Source of the DNA: Caldilineaceae bacterium
GTDB lineage: Bacteria > Chloroflexota > Anaerolineae > Caldilineales > Caldilineaceae
Direction: 5' to 3'
Assembly: GCA_015494005.1 (NCBI GenBank)
Contig: WGCB01000242.1
Span: forward strand, 1 to 8,833
DNA length: 8,833 nt
Position 1 is the stretch's first letter. Each line of letters opens with the position of its first letter. Of this stretch, positions 1 through 6,253 are shown piece after piece. Made by a program: the position numbers and the translations under genes. The notes under the pieces were generated by a model. The model worked only from the letters and a program-made list of their open reading frames with translations, did no database searches and was not told the origin of the DNA.

Positions 1-1448
1 CAGGGGAGCACTTCCGGCGTCGGTGTGGGCAGCGGCGTCGGTGTGGCGGTGGAGGTGGGGGTCAGGGTAGGAGTGTTGGTAGCCGTCACGATCCAAGGCG
101 GCAACGGCGTGGCCGTCCCTGTGGTGATCGCTCTTGCTGTCACCAATGCCGCGACAAAGGTTGCCGTGGCCTCGTTCTTCGGCGTGGGCGTGTTGGTGAT
201 GACCACGACGACAGGGGTGGGGGTGGCGATGACCACATTGGTCGGGAACGGGGTCGGCGTGCCGTAGACTTTCGCCTTGGCCGTGGCTTCCAGGTTGAGC
301 ACCACGGCGGTGACCTCGTTTTCCGGGGTCGGCGTGGCCGTGACAAGGATCGTGGGCAGGACGTCAGGGCCTTCGTTCGCCACGACGGTTTCCCGGCTAC
401 AGAGCGTAGCCACCGTCCGGCGCAGGGGCTCCCGGGCGTAGTAGCCCTCGTTCCAGGCTAGGATCTCAATGACTTGCTCTTGGGGGCTGCGGGGAATCTG
501 TAGCGAAGTGGTGTAAAAGGTGTGATCGATGTTGCTCTGCCCGGCAAAGGGCTCGCCATCCAGGAACACCTGCACCTCTTTGATGGGCACGGTGCCACTG
601 CGATCGACCACAGTCAGATCGAGCATGCAATCGGCCACGATCACACCGATCTCAAGGTCCGCGGCGCCGCCCGGGGTCGGCGTGGGGGTGCTGGTTCCGG
701 TGATAGGGCGAGGCGCCTTGATCCAGACGGGGTCCCAGTCATCAGCGTTCGAATTGCTGATGTTGCGCAGGTTGCTCCCATCCTTGTCCATGACCCAAAG
801 CTGACGGCGGCCACTTCGGTTCGACCAGAAGACGATTCGCTGCCCATCCGGCGACCAGGAAGGGTGTTTGTACTCCGCCCCATCGAACTCTGTCAGCGGC
901 CGGGATTCGGTGCCGTCGCTGCGCACCTGGTAGATGACCGAACCTTCTCCCCGCTGGTAGGTGTAGACGATCCAGTCCTCGACCGGTGACCAGGCTGGAG
1001 CGTAGTCGGCCCCGCCGAAGGAGATCTGGTTTTCCACCTGGGTGACCAGGTCCCGGTTGACGATGTAGAAATTGCCGCCTAGCTGCCGAGTCTCCGCCAG
1101 GTGATCTCGGGTGGGGGAAAAACCCTCCAGCTGCACAACTTCCCGGTAGACAGCCGGTTCAGGCAAGGGCCGTTGGTTCTCGCCGTTGGGGTCCATCACG
1201 TAGAGCTCGGTTTCGCCGTTCCGGTTGGTCTTGAAAGCGATCTGACCCTCGTACTGGCGCAAGGTCTCCAGAAGCGTAGGAGCCAGGGTGGCTGGGGCTG
1301 CGGAAATCGTTTTTGGCTGGCGTGCTGTGTTTGATGGTGAATTTCCGGCCAGGCTCACACAGCCAGCCGGGATCAGCAGGAAGAGAAGAATAAAAAACGT
1401 CGTCCACCAGGGTGACCGACGCATGACGGGTACCAGTTTCCGATCCAT
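1..1448 (-). CDS. Putative lipoprotein with PD40/TolB-like beta-propeller, Ig-like domain and TPTP repeats (C-terminus cut by window edge)
   Basis: The frame is open from an ATG at 1448 to the window start (482 full codons, no stop seen). I chose this ATG because AGGTG lies 5 nt upstream; Met9 is an alternative. Residues 10-30 look like a lipoprotein signal: two Arg, a hydrophobic stretch, then IPAGC with Cys30 as the likely lipidated residue (Pro at -3 is not canonical). Residues about 66-245 carry PD40/TolB-type repeats, including HPSWSPDGQRIVFWSNRSG followed by LWVMDKDGSNL. A TPTPTPGG linker near residue 255 leads to a probable beta-sandwich domain (about 260-350) and then a Thr/Pro-rich tail with two 48-residue-period repeats. 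PD40 propellers usually mediate protein or glycan contacts rather than catalysis. The gene starts 26 bp after the DUF5305-like gene and is probably co-transcribed with it. The exact function is unknown; an envelope-exposed scaffold or adhesion role is inference. Confidence 0.85.
   Translation of the reverse strand, partial: MDRKLVPVMRRSPWWTTFFILLFLLIPAGCVSLAGNSPSNTARQPKTISAAPATLAPTLLETLRQYEGQIAFKTNRNGETELYVMDPNGENQRPLPEPAVYREVVQLEGFSPTRDHLAETRQLGGNFYIVNRDLVTQVENQISFGGADYAPAWSPVEDWIVYTYQRGEGSVIYQVRSDGTESRPLTEFDGAEYKHPSWSPDGQRIVFWSNRSGRRQLWVMDKDGSNLRNISNSNADDWDPVWIKAPRPITGTSTPTPTPGGAADLEIGVIVADCMLDLTVVDRSGTVPIKEVQVFLDGEPFAGQSNIDHTFYTTSLQIPRSPQEQVIEILAWNEGYYAREPLRRTVATLCSRETVVANEGPDVLPTILVTATPTPENEVTAVVLNLEATAKAKVYGTPTPFPTNVVIATPTPVVVVITNTPTPKNEATATFVAALVTARAITTGTATPLPPWIVTATNTPTLTPTSTATPTPLPTPTPEVLP
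69..344 (-). repeat. Two tandem TPTP-type repeats, 48-aa (144-bp) period, within the lipoprotein tail
   Basis: On the coding strand, two 44-residue units align without gaps, one encoded by 344-213 and the other by 200-69, separated by a Val-rich linker. Shared positions include TPTP-x-NE-x-TA near the start, a central ATA/VTA...G block, then T-x-TP-x-P and a final AT-x-TP. About half the residues match. The flanking DNA up to position 1 continues as low-complexity Thr/Pro codons. Such repeats are common in Chloroflexota surface proteins and probably act as extended spacers holding the propeller away from another domain or the envelope. Confidence 0.8.
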
Positions 1449-1474
1449 TGTGCACCTACGGGGGAGAAAGCCAG

Positions 1475-2599
1475 CTAGCTTGGGTTCACACGCATGGACG
1501 CGATCTCGTCGTTGGGGCGTTCTGATTCGGATGGCGTGGCAAAATCGGTGATCGAGGCAGTGGCGCCATTCAAAGAGGTGTGCAGCTGGTAACGCACACC
1601 GTCCATGTTGTCGATGACGGTCAGGAGATAGCCGCTGCCTTTCTGGACGGCGATGACGGGTTTCATCAAGCTATCCGCGGCTCGGACCAAATCGTCGATG
1701 CTGCGCAGATGAACCACGGCCTGATTGGGCTTGGCGGGGGGGAGCCGAACTGCCTCGATGACGATGTCGCCGTGGTTTTGGCGCAACGTGGCCAGGAAGT
1801 CTTCCGGTGTGAAAGGCAACTGGTTGACCCGGTGCACGATCCAGGCCCAGGCCAGGCTCAGAACGAGGACCACGATGAAGGAGATGACCGCCAGTGTGCG
1901 GTAGAGGATCACGTCTTTTCGCGCCACCTCCTCGACCTGAACCAGGCTGTCCTTCAGCTCTCGGCGGCGGCTCGACAATGAGATCTCCGAATTGCCCAGG
2001 GTTAGATTCAGCGTTTGGACGAACTTGTCACGGATGACGCCATATTCCGTGGGGATTTGGGGGTACACCCGGACCTCGATGCTGTATTTCGGCTTGTCAG
2101 CCGAGATGGCGGTCTGCTGGCGGAGAGAACTCAGGTCTTGGAACACATCCCCTAGGCGCACCGTGAAGGATTGGGTGAAATCCCCGCTGGCTGCCTTCCT
2201 GGGAACCAGGATCGTCTCTTTTTTGTAGTTGGTCTGATCCGGGCTGAGCACGCCAACGATCTCGTACTCCAACGGCCGCTTTTGGACCGACTCGGGCACC
2301 TTTGTCTGGAACGTGTAGGTGAAGTCGAAGCGATCGATCAACTTGGTGAAGAGCACCGGATCGCTTTTGCCAGACTCCAAAGTAGTTGTGTTAAAAATGG
2401 TGTTCGGTTTCAAGTGTGCCACATAGTCGAAGGTGCCTGTAAAAGCGTAGGGGAACTTTTGGACGGTCTTCTCCTCGGTGGCGGGCATGCGAAAAGTGAA
2501 AGCAAGGGCAGCGATGGCTGCCCCAATGAGGAGGATCAGCGCCGTGGTGATACCCAGGCGGCTGTTTTCGTTGCGGACCAGGTTTTTCCAATCAGTCAT
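1475..2599 (-). CDS. DUF5305-like two-transmembrane membrane protein
   Basis: This 374-aa protein starts at ATG 2599, with AGGA 8 nt upstream. TM1 lies at about residues 16-36, a large extracytoplasmic domain at about 38-232, a charged juxtamembrane helix (SSRRRELKDSLVQVEEVARKD), TM2 at about 235-257, and a cytoplasmic tail to 374. The tail has the pattern I remember from DUF5305: VHLRSIDDLVRAAD, then a short strand and VRYQL near the end. DUF5305 proteins occur mainly in archaea, beside signal peptidase I and SipW-type secreted proteins, which matches the neighbours here. The biochemical role of the family is unknown; helping assemble or retain the exported surface proteins is inference. It has its own strong promoter (2667-2694) and sits 26 bp before the lipoprotein gene. 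The assignment rests on motif memory and synteny, not on a database search. Confidence 0.75.
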   Translation of the reverse strand: MTDWKNLVRNENSRLGITTALILLIGAAIAALAFTFRMPATEEKTVQKFPYAFTGTFDYVAHLKPNTIFNTTTLESGKSDPVLFTKLIDRFDFTYTFQTKVPESVQKRPLEYEIVGVLSPDQTNYKKETILVPRKAASGDFTQSFTVRLGDVFQDLSSLRQQTAISADKPKYSIEVRVYPQIPTEYGVIRDKFVQTLNLTLGNSEISLSSRRRELKDSLVQVEEVARKDVILYRTLAVISFIVVLVLSLAWAWIVHRVNQLPFTPEDFLATLRQNHGDIVIEAVRLPPAKPNQAVVHLRSIDDLVRAADSLMKPVIAVQKGSGYLLTVIDNMDGVRYQLHTSLNGATASITDFATPSESERPNDEIASMRVNPS

Positions 2600-2666
2600 G
2601 GGGGCATTCCTGTGGAATAAACGAAGCCAAGGAGTAGGCCAGAAGCGTTGATAGAATCAACTTCAA

Positions 2667-2694
2667 ATTATAGTAGCTTTTTCAAGAATGTCAA
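2667..2694 (-). promoter_or_regulatory. Consensus sigma-70 promoter for the DUF5305-lipoprotein unit
   Basis: On the minus strand a perfect TTGACA (2694-2689) is followed by a 16-bp spacer and a perfect TATAAT (2672-2667). The predicted transcription start is near 2660, giving a leader of about 60 nt before the ATG at 2599. The site lies in a visibly AT-rich gap within GC-rich surroundings. It implies that the last two genes can be transcribed independently of the signal peptidase operon. Confidence 0.75.
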
Positions 2695-2711
2695 ACTCAT
2701 AAGAAATCATT

Positions 2712-2749
2712 AAAAATTTGTGTGAAGCGGTAAGGTGGGACCGTTACGC
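2712..2749 (-). terminator. Possible weak terminator after the signal peptidase gene
   Basis: An imperfect hairpin spans 2749-2727 and includes the signal peptidase stop codon: three 3-bp blocks (GCG/CGC, TAA/TTA, GGT/ACC) separated by single-base bulges around a 3-nt loop. A run of five T on the transcript strand follows about 10 nt downstream (2716-2712). The spacing and bulges make it a poor intrinsic terminator, but its position just before a new promoter is suggestive. Confidence 0.3.
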
Positions 2750-3778
2750 GGAGAAACGATGCTGCCTGCGCTGCCGAGGGGTGTGGGACCAACGTTTGCT
2801 GCGTGGGGAGAGGCCGCCCAAGAGGATGAAGCCGATCAAGACGAAGGGAAGAATTGGCAAGGCAACGGCAATGAGCGGTGCGAGTTCTGGGTTCCATAGG
2901 AAGAGTCGGTAAAGAACTTCCTCGGGAAGAAGTGGGAAATACCCAGCGGCAATGATCTGGGCGGTGGCAGAGGAGGCTGTTATTTGGACAGTTTTTTGAC
3001 CTTTGGGGGGCAAGCGGAAATGGGTTTCCGAGAACTCTACACCGGGCTCATCCGAGGTGAGGCAGATGATCAACGGCAGATTGCCATTGTTCGTCAACCG
3101 TCGTTCCGCTTGATACAGGCCCTCTGCTTCGAGTTCCTGGAAACCATGCAAGTCGCGAAGCACCTTGGGCTGGATATTCCTGGCGGTGACGTGCCAGAGA
3201 AAAATCACGCTGGCCAGACCGATGAAAAGGAACAGATAGGCCTCGGTTCGATCTTCGCTCGCTCGTTGACGTCGTCGGGCTCTGCGCTGGGGTTTCTTGA
3301 AGAAGAGTTCGTAGACTTGGAAAAGCACAACTGCTGTCGCAGGGAAACCAACGATTAGAATGAAACCGAGTGGTTCTTTGATCAGCTGAGTCAGTCTTCC
3401 CACATAAGGAACTGCGAAAACGACCTTTCCCAATATATTATCTGGCTCTACGATCCAGGGATCCGGATCTTCAACGTTGTCTCCCTGGGTTCGAAATCGG
3501 TAAACCCCGTTTTCCTCGATCCGCTCCAGTACCCGGTGGGTGACCGGAATGTCCATCTGGTCCACGGTGAAGGCAATGATATCGCCTTCCTGTACATTTG
3601 CCGGACTGATCTTCGCAAGGCCCACAACACTGCCCAGCTTGATCGTGGGTTCCATGCTGGATCCGACGATCACATGAAATGTGACGTCGAAAAGCGGCGG
3701 GGCCAGAAGAATGCCCAGCAGAACTGTGATGCTGATAATTAGGAGGAAATTCGTGAGGATGTCTGCAAGACGCTTCAT
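2744..3778 (-). CDS. SipW-like (archaeal/ER-type, Ser-His) signal peptidase I with C-terminal extension
   Basis: This 344-aa membrane protease is predicted to cleave signal peptides on the outer face of the membrane. TM1 lies at about residues 8-30. The nucleophile is Ser41 in GSSMEPT. The general base is His81 in PVTHRVLE, replacing the Lys of LepB enzymes, which places it in the SipW/archaeal/ER group. Conserved acidic residues follow in GDNVEDPDPW (Asp100, Asp104). TM2 is at about 133-160, followed by a strongly basic loop (KKPQRRARRRQR), TM3 at about 179-198, a beta-rich extracytoplasmic domain at about 200-295, and TM4 at about 301-325. SipW enzymes are typically near 190 aa, so roughly half of this protein is additional. 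It starts 30 bp after the third substrate gene, with AGGT upstream of ATG 3778. Its likely substrates are the three secreted proteins encoded just upstream. Confidence 0.93.
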   Translation of the reverse strand: MKRLADILTNFLLIISITVLLGILLAPPLFDVTFHVIVGSSMEPTIKLGSVVGLAKISPANVQEGDIIAFTVDQMDIPVTHRVLERIEENGVYRFRTQGDNVEDPDPWIVEPDNILGKVVFAVPYVGRLTQLIKEPLGFILIVGFPATAVVLFQVYELFFKKPQRRARRRQRASEDRTEAYLFLFIGLASVIFLWHVTARNIQPKVLRDLHGFQELEAEGLYQAERRLTNNGNLPLIICLTSDEPGVEFSETHFRLPPKGQKTVQITASSATAQIIAAGYFPLLPEEVLYRLFLWNPELAPLIAVALPILPFVLIGFILLGGLSPRSKRWSHTPRQRRQHRFSA

Positions 3779-3808
3779 GAAGTGGACCTGGCCGGAAAAG
3801 GGGAGGGG

Positions 3809-4264
3809 CTACCGTTCCGGATAGTCCCAAATGATAAAGGGCCCATCCGACTGGTCTTTGCCGGTCACGCGCCAGGGGTCATTGGGGGATTGGGCGATGA
3901 CTTTCACCAGGTTGTGGAAGCCGGGTGGTGCATCCACCAGCCAGTTGTAGCAGTTGCGATCCAGGTCACGGGCGATGGTCTTCCAGGTCATGCCGTTGTT
4001 CGTGGAGAGTTGAACCTCGTACTCTAGCCGTAGACCGTCTGGATCGTCGGCGCTCCAACAGAGTTTGGCGATGGTGCCGACGAGCAATGCTTCTCCGCCA
4101 TTGGGGCGAATCACTCGAACCTTGGGGCGTCCTCGTGTCCCAGCCACCAACTGGTTCGCAGGTGTATTCTCTTGATCCGAGAATATGGCATTGGACCCTG
4201 ACAGTGCGACCAGGAATCCAGATGTCATTATCACGGCCAACACGGCGAAGAGAAGCTTCTTCAT
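3809..4264 (-). CDS. Secreted protein with SipW-type signal peptide and PNGGE Ig-like domain
   Basis: This is a 151-aa protein. I chose ATG 4264 because it gives an MKK-plus-hydrophobic signal that matches the two upstream genes; the ATG at 4282 would add six residues and longer extensions add a non-signal-like Arg-rich leader. Predicted cleavage after Ala26 gives a mature start of IFSDQE, like the AFSD-x-E of its neighbours, followed by NQLVAGT. Residues about 48-146 resemble the bacterial surface Ig-like module: IRPNGGE, then CWSADD, EVQLSTNNGMTW, CYNWLV and DQSDGPFIIW near the end. Cys69 and Cys105 could form a disulfide. Unlike the other two substrates it lacks the TasA/camelysin body, so it may be a capping, adaptor or anchoring subunit (inference). 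The signal peptidase gene follows after 30 bp. Confidence 0.85.
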   Translation of the reverse strand: MKKLLFAVLAVIMTSGFLVALSGSNAIFSDQENTPANQLVAGTRGRPKVRVIRPNGGEALLVGTIAKLCWSADDPDGLRLEYEVQLSTNNGMTWKTIARDLDRNCYNWLVDAPPGFHNLVKVIAQSPNDPWRVTGKDQSDGPFIIWDYPER

Positions 4265-4350
4265 GGGTTTAGAGCGCTCCATGCACCCAGGGAGACGTCC
4301 CCGGATGGGAGAGTGTCGTCGTTTTGTCGTAAGTTTTTTCGGCCCAAAAC

Positions 4351-4400
4351 AACGAAATAGAGGGGCAAGGCATGGTGTCCTCATCCCTCTCTATTTCGTT
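4351..4400 (-). terminator. Strong inverted repeat between second and third secreted-protein genes; possible terminator or processing stem
   Basis: A perfect 12-bp arm, AACGAAATAGAG at 4351-4362, pairs with CTCTATTTCGTT at 4389-4400. Three further G-C pairs follow after one bulged base, enclosing a loop of about 19 nt. On the transcript strand the hairpin ends in TTTCGTT and continues into GTTTTG, a modest T-rich tail. It lies in the 237-bp gap after 4502. It could reduce read-through into the third substrate and peptidase genes, or protect the 3' end of an abundant upstream mRNA. The structure is clear; the role is inferred. Confidence 0.6.
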
Positions 4401-4501
4401 TGTTCGTCACCTGTTTTTGGTAAAGAGAGTGTGTTCAGTAACAGTTTTCTAGTATCGAACAAACTTGTGTAACCGAGATTCTGGTGATAGTTCCATAGTT
4501 A

Positions 4502-5164
4502 CTACTGAGACTCAGACGGAGGCTGGGACTCTGCATTCAGTGCATTCTCTTGCTCGAGATGGAACACCACATTAAACTGGACGCCATCACCCTGGGCTTT
4601 GTTGTTCTCGTTTCCTTCTGTGCTCACAAATTCGTAGTCCAGGCAGATTTCCACGGACTCATCTTGGCCGAGCACACCCAGTACTTGTTCACTAAAGCCC
4701 TCTTTGCCAAAAGGTGTGTTGGGCATATCATCGATGTAGCGAGGAGCCCATTCCTGCCATTCTGCCTCGTCAGAGGTGCGGAACTTCCAGGTTCCCATCA
4801 GCTGGCTGCCCAGCTCGCCTTCACCAGCCGTGGTATCTCCCGCATCCGTTTCCATCTCTAATAGGTCATTTTCAACATTAACGACTTCAGTAATCTCGAA
4901 CCAGAGGTTACCCGCAATGCTCCCGTTGTTACGAATGGCCCAGCACCGGGCTGTGCCAGAGTCACCGGGCTTGAGGGATTCCACCGTGAGGTTTTCTTCC
5001 TCGGCAGCCTTTCCGTCCGCACCGTTGATGGTCAGATTCAGGGTGCCGGCAGTGAGTGTGTTCCCGGTGCTCTGCTCTACGTCACTGAAAGCCGCTGTGA
5101 AAGCTGCCCCCACCATGACAACAACCAGGGCGATGGTCAGCAGCAGGACAAAAATTTTCTTCAT
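4502..5164 (-). CDS. TasA/camelysin-like secreted fibre protein (SipW-dependent signal), second copy
   Basis: This 220-aa protein starts at ATG 5164 with an MKK signal and a long hydrophobic core. Predicted cleavage after Ala24 in AAFTA|AFSDVE leaves a mature start like that of Bacillus TasA (AFND). The TasA-family block GNTLTAGTLNLTING follows, then LKPGDSGTARCW and IRNNGSIAGNLWFEI, typical of the TasA/camelysin (M73-type) beta-sandwich, and VVFHLEQ near the end. It finishes with a polar Ser/Glu/Gln/Pro tail absent from the first copy. The mature protein is strongly acidic and has only two Cys (74 and 174). I see no protease motif, so a structural role is more likely than peptidase activity. 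The gene ends with adjacent TAG and TAA stop codons. It lies 163 bp after the first copy. Confidence 0.88.
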   Translation of the reverse strand: MKKIFVLLLTIALVVVMVGAAFTAAFSDVEQSTGNTLTAGTLNLTINGADGKAAEEENLTVESLKPGDSGTARCWAIRNNGSIAGNLWFEITEVVNVENDLLEMETDAGDTTAGEGELGSQLMGTWKFRTSDEAEWQEWAPRYIDDMPNTPFGKEGFSEQVLGVLGQDESVEICLDYEFVSTEGNENNKAQGDGVQFNVVFHLEQENALNAESQPPSESQ

Positions 5165-5258
5165 GGTTGCACTCTCTCTTTACCAGTGTTTCTTCGGTGG
5201 CCGCTCTTTAGAAGCTCGAAGATATTCCAACGAAAAGCAAGTTGCCTACAAGAACAAA

Positions 5259-5282
5259 CTGGAAGGGGATGAACTCCCCCAG
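5259..5282 (-). terminator. Small hairpin between the two TasA-like genes; possible attenuator
   Basis: Between the two TasA-like genes, GGGGA and TCCCC pair around a 5-nt loop, with an outer CTG/CAG pairing interrupted by a small bulge. The transcript continues into TTTGTTCTTG, T-rich but not a true T-tract. It may partially attenuate transcription or limit exonuclease decay and so set the ratio of the two products. Evidence is structural only. Confidence 0.3.
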
Positions 5283-5327
5283 AATTCCACGCTGTTTTCG
5301 AAAAAATAATGTGATATGCTTGGACCA

Positions 5328-5933
5328 TTAGTACTGATCGAGATGGAATTCGAAATTCAGATCGAAAATGTCTCCCATCATCTCGTTACCACATTCCTGA
5401 TTCACTTCCCACTGGACGGTCAGTACCGCATCTCCGTCGTTGATCAGGTCATCTACTGCCGTTCCGGGATCCTCATCCCAAGTCTGCCCCTCGCCGTGGA
5501 GTTGATCGGCACGAATCCAGTCGAAGAGCACCGCTGACGCTGTCTCCGTTGCATTGGACACGGTGGCACGAACATCCACGCAGTTATCCAGCTCTCCGCC
5601 ATCCGCAGGATCCGTGTTGGTGCCTTTTTCCGGTGGCGGATTTTCTCCCTCGATGTCATTGGTCAACGATACGCTCACGTAGAAGTTGCCTTCCACGTCT
5701 CCGTCGTTTCCGATGGACGTTTTAATGGCCCCTTCACTTCCGGGTGCCAACGGATCCTCATTGTTAAATTTCAGAATGTAGGTGTCGCTGTTTCCTAGCT
5801 GTAGGTTCAGGATGCCTGCTTTGAGTTCGTTCTGCTGGCTGCTCTCTTGATCGGAAAAGGCAGCTGTGAAGGCGGAACCGACCAGCACGGAAAGCGCTGC
5901 GATGGCGATGAGTGTTCCGATGATCTTCTTCAA
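5328..5933 (-). CDS. TasA/camelysin-like secreted fibre protein (SipW-dependent signal), first copy
   Basis: This 201-aa protein starts at TTG 5933. AGGGG lies 7 nt upstream and an in-frame TGA sits two codons upstream, so no earlier start is possible. The signal MKKIIGTLIAIAALS continues to SAFTA|AFSDQE, with predicted cleavage after Ala24. The mature part has QNELKAGILNLQLGN, then LAPGSEGAIKTSIGNDGDVEGNFYVSV, the TasA/camelysin 'PG...N-x-G' pattern, and it ends in FHLDQY, parallel to FHLEQ in the next gene. Cys118 and Cys181 are the only cysteines. It is first in the putative operon, following the long leader and the tandem TTCT repeats. By analogy with TasA, the mature protein is probably exported and may polymerise into surface fibres through N-terminal donor-strand exchange; this is inferred from family resemblance. 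Confidence 0.88.
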   Translation of the reverse strand: MKKIIGTLIAIAALSVLVGSAFTAAFSDQESSQQNELKAGILNLQLGNSDTYILKFNNEDPLAPGSEGAIKTSIGNDGDVEGNFYVSVSLTNDIEGENPPPEKGTNTDPADGGELDNCVDVRATVSNATETASAVLFDWIRADQLHGEGQTWDEDPGTAVDDLINDGDAVLTVQWEVNQECGNEMMGDIFDLNFEFHLDQY

Positions 5934-6253
5934 TGTTCAACCCCTGTTTGCGTTGTAGCGACGATGTTCCGGCGCTCTCAAACCAAAATGCTTCCCCGGG
6001 TGCGGAGAAACGCTTTGCTTCGAGAGTGACAGACCGGAAGGTAACTACGCAGTGAGTTCGATGATGGTGGCGATGTGCAGAGGTCTTCGATAGCGATGCA
6101 CGCTTCTTCTGTCCTTGCTGGTACGCTCAGCGACACAGCATTTTTAGAGCGAAATCTTTGAGACGGATCTGACCCATCTCTCGTGGATACGGAGTTTTGT
6201 GTGGTAATGTGCGGGCAATTTCCGGAAAAGCCTGCTTCTATACCGTCAAGTTT
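5934..6253 (-). other. Long untranslated leader or intergenic stretch before the first TasA-like gene
   Basis: No credible gene was found here on either strand. If transcription begins downstream of the TATGAT element at 6259-6254, the leader would be about 310 nt, unusually long for a bacterial gene. A perfect 10-bp palindrome, TTTCCGGAAA, lies at 6219-6228. GTGCA and TGCAC form short complementary arms around 6074-6101. I could not match it to a known riboswitch. A weaker promoter closer to the gene (TTGAGA 5981-5976, 18 bp, TACAAC 5957-5952) is an alternative that would give a leader of about 20 nt. Confidence 0.4.

Noticed and set aside
1..365. Short GC-rich repeated motifs considered as a CRISPR or satellite array
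   Set aside because: The periodicity follows Thr-Pro codons in an open coding frame, with no constant repeat and variable spacer structure.
1159..1455. Minus-strand frame of 98 aa overlapping the lipoprotein start
   Set aside because: The frame starting at 1448 gives a signal peptide, PD40 repeats and TPTP repeats; this one is an out-of-frame shadow with no motif.
2171..2620. Plus-strand open frame (149 aa) opposite the DUF5305-like gene
   Set aside because: It lies antisense to a well-supported membrane protein, has no domain or ribosome-binding evidence, and would run across the opposing gene's start.
4265..4384. N-terminal extension of the third secreted protein to a start at 4384
   Set aside because: The extension is Arg/Pro-rich, runs through the hairpin at 4351-4400, and would displace a signal peptide that clearly begins at the MKK of 4264.
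4502..5933. Metalloprotease function for the camelysin-like proteins
   Set aside because: No HExxH or other metal-binding protease motif is visible in either protein; resemblance to the camelysin family alone does not support catalysis.
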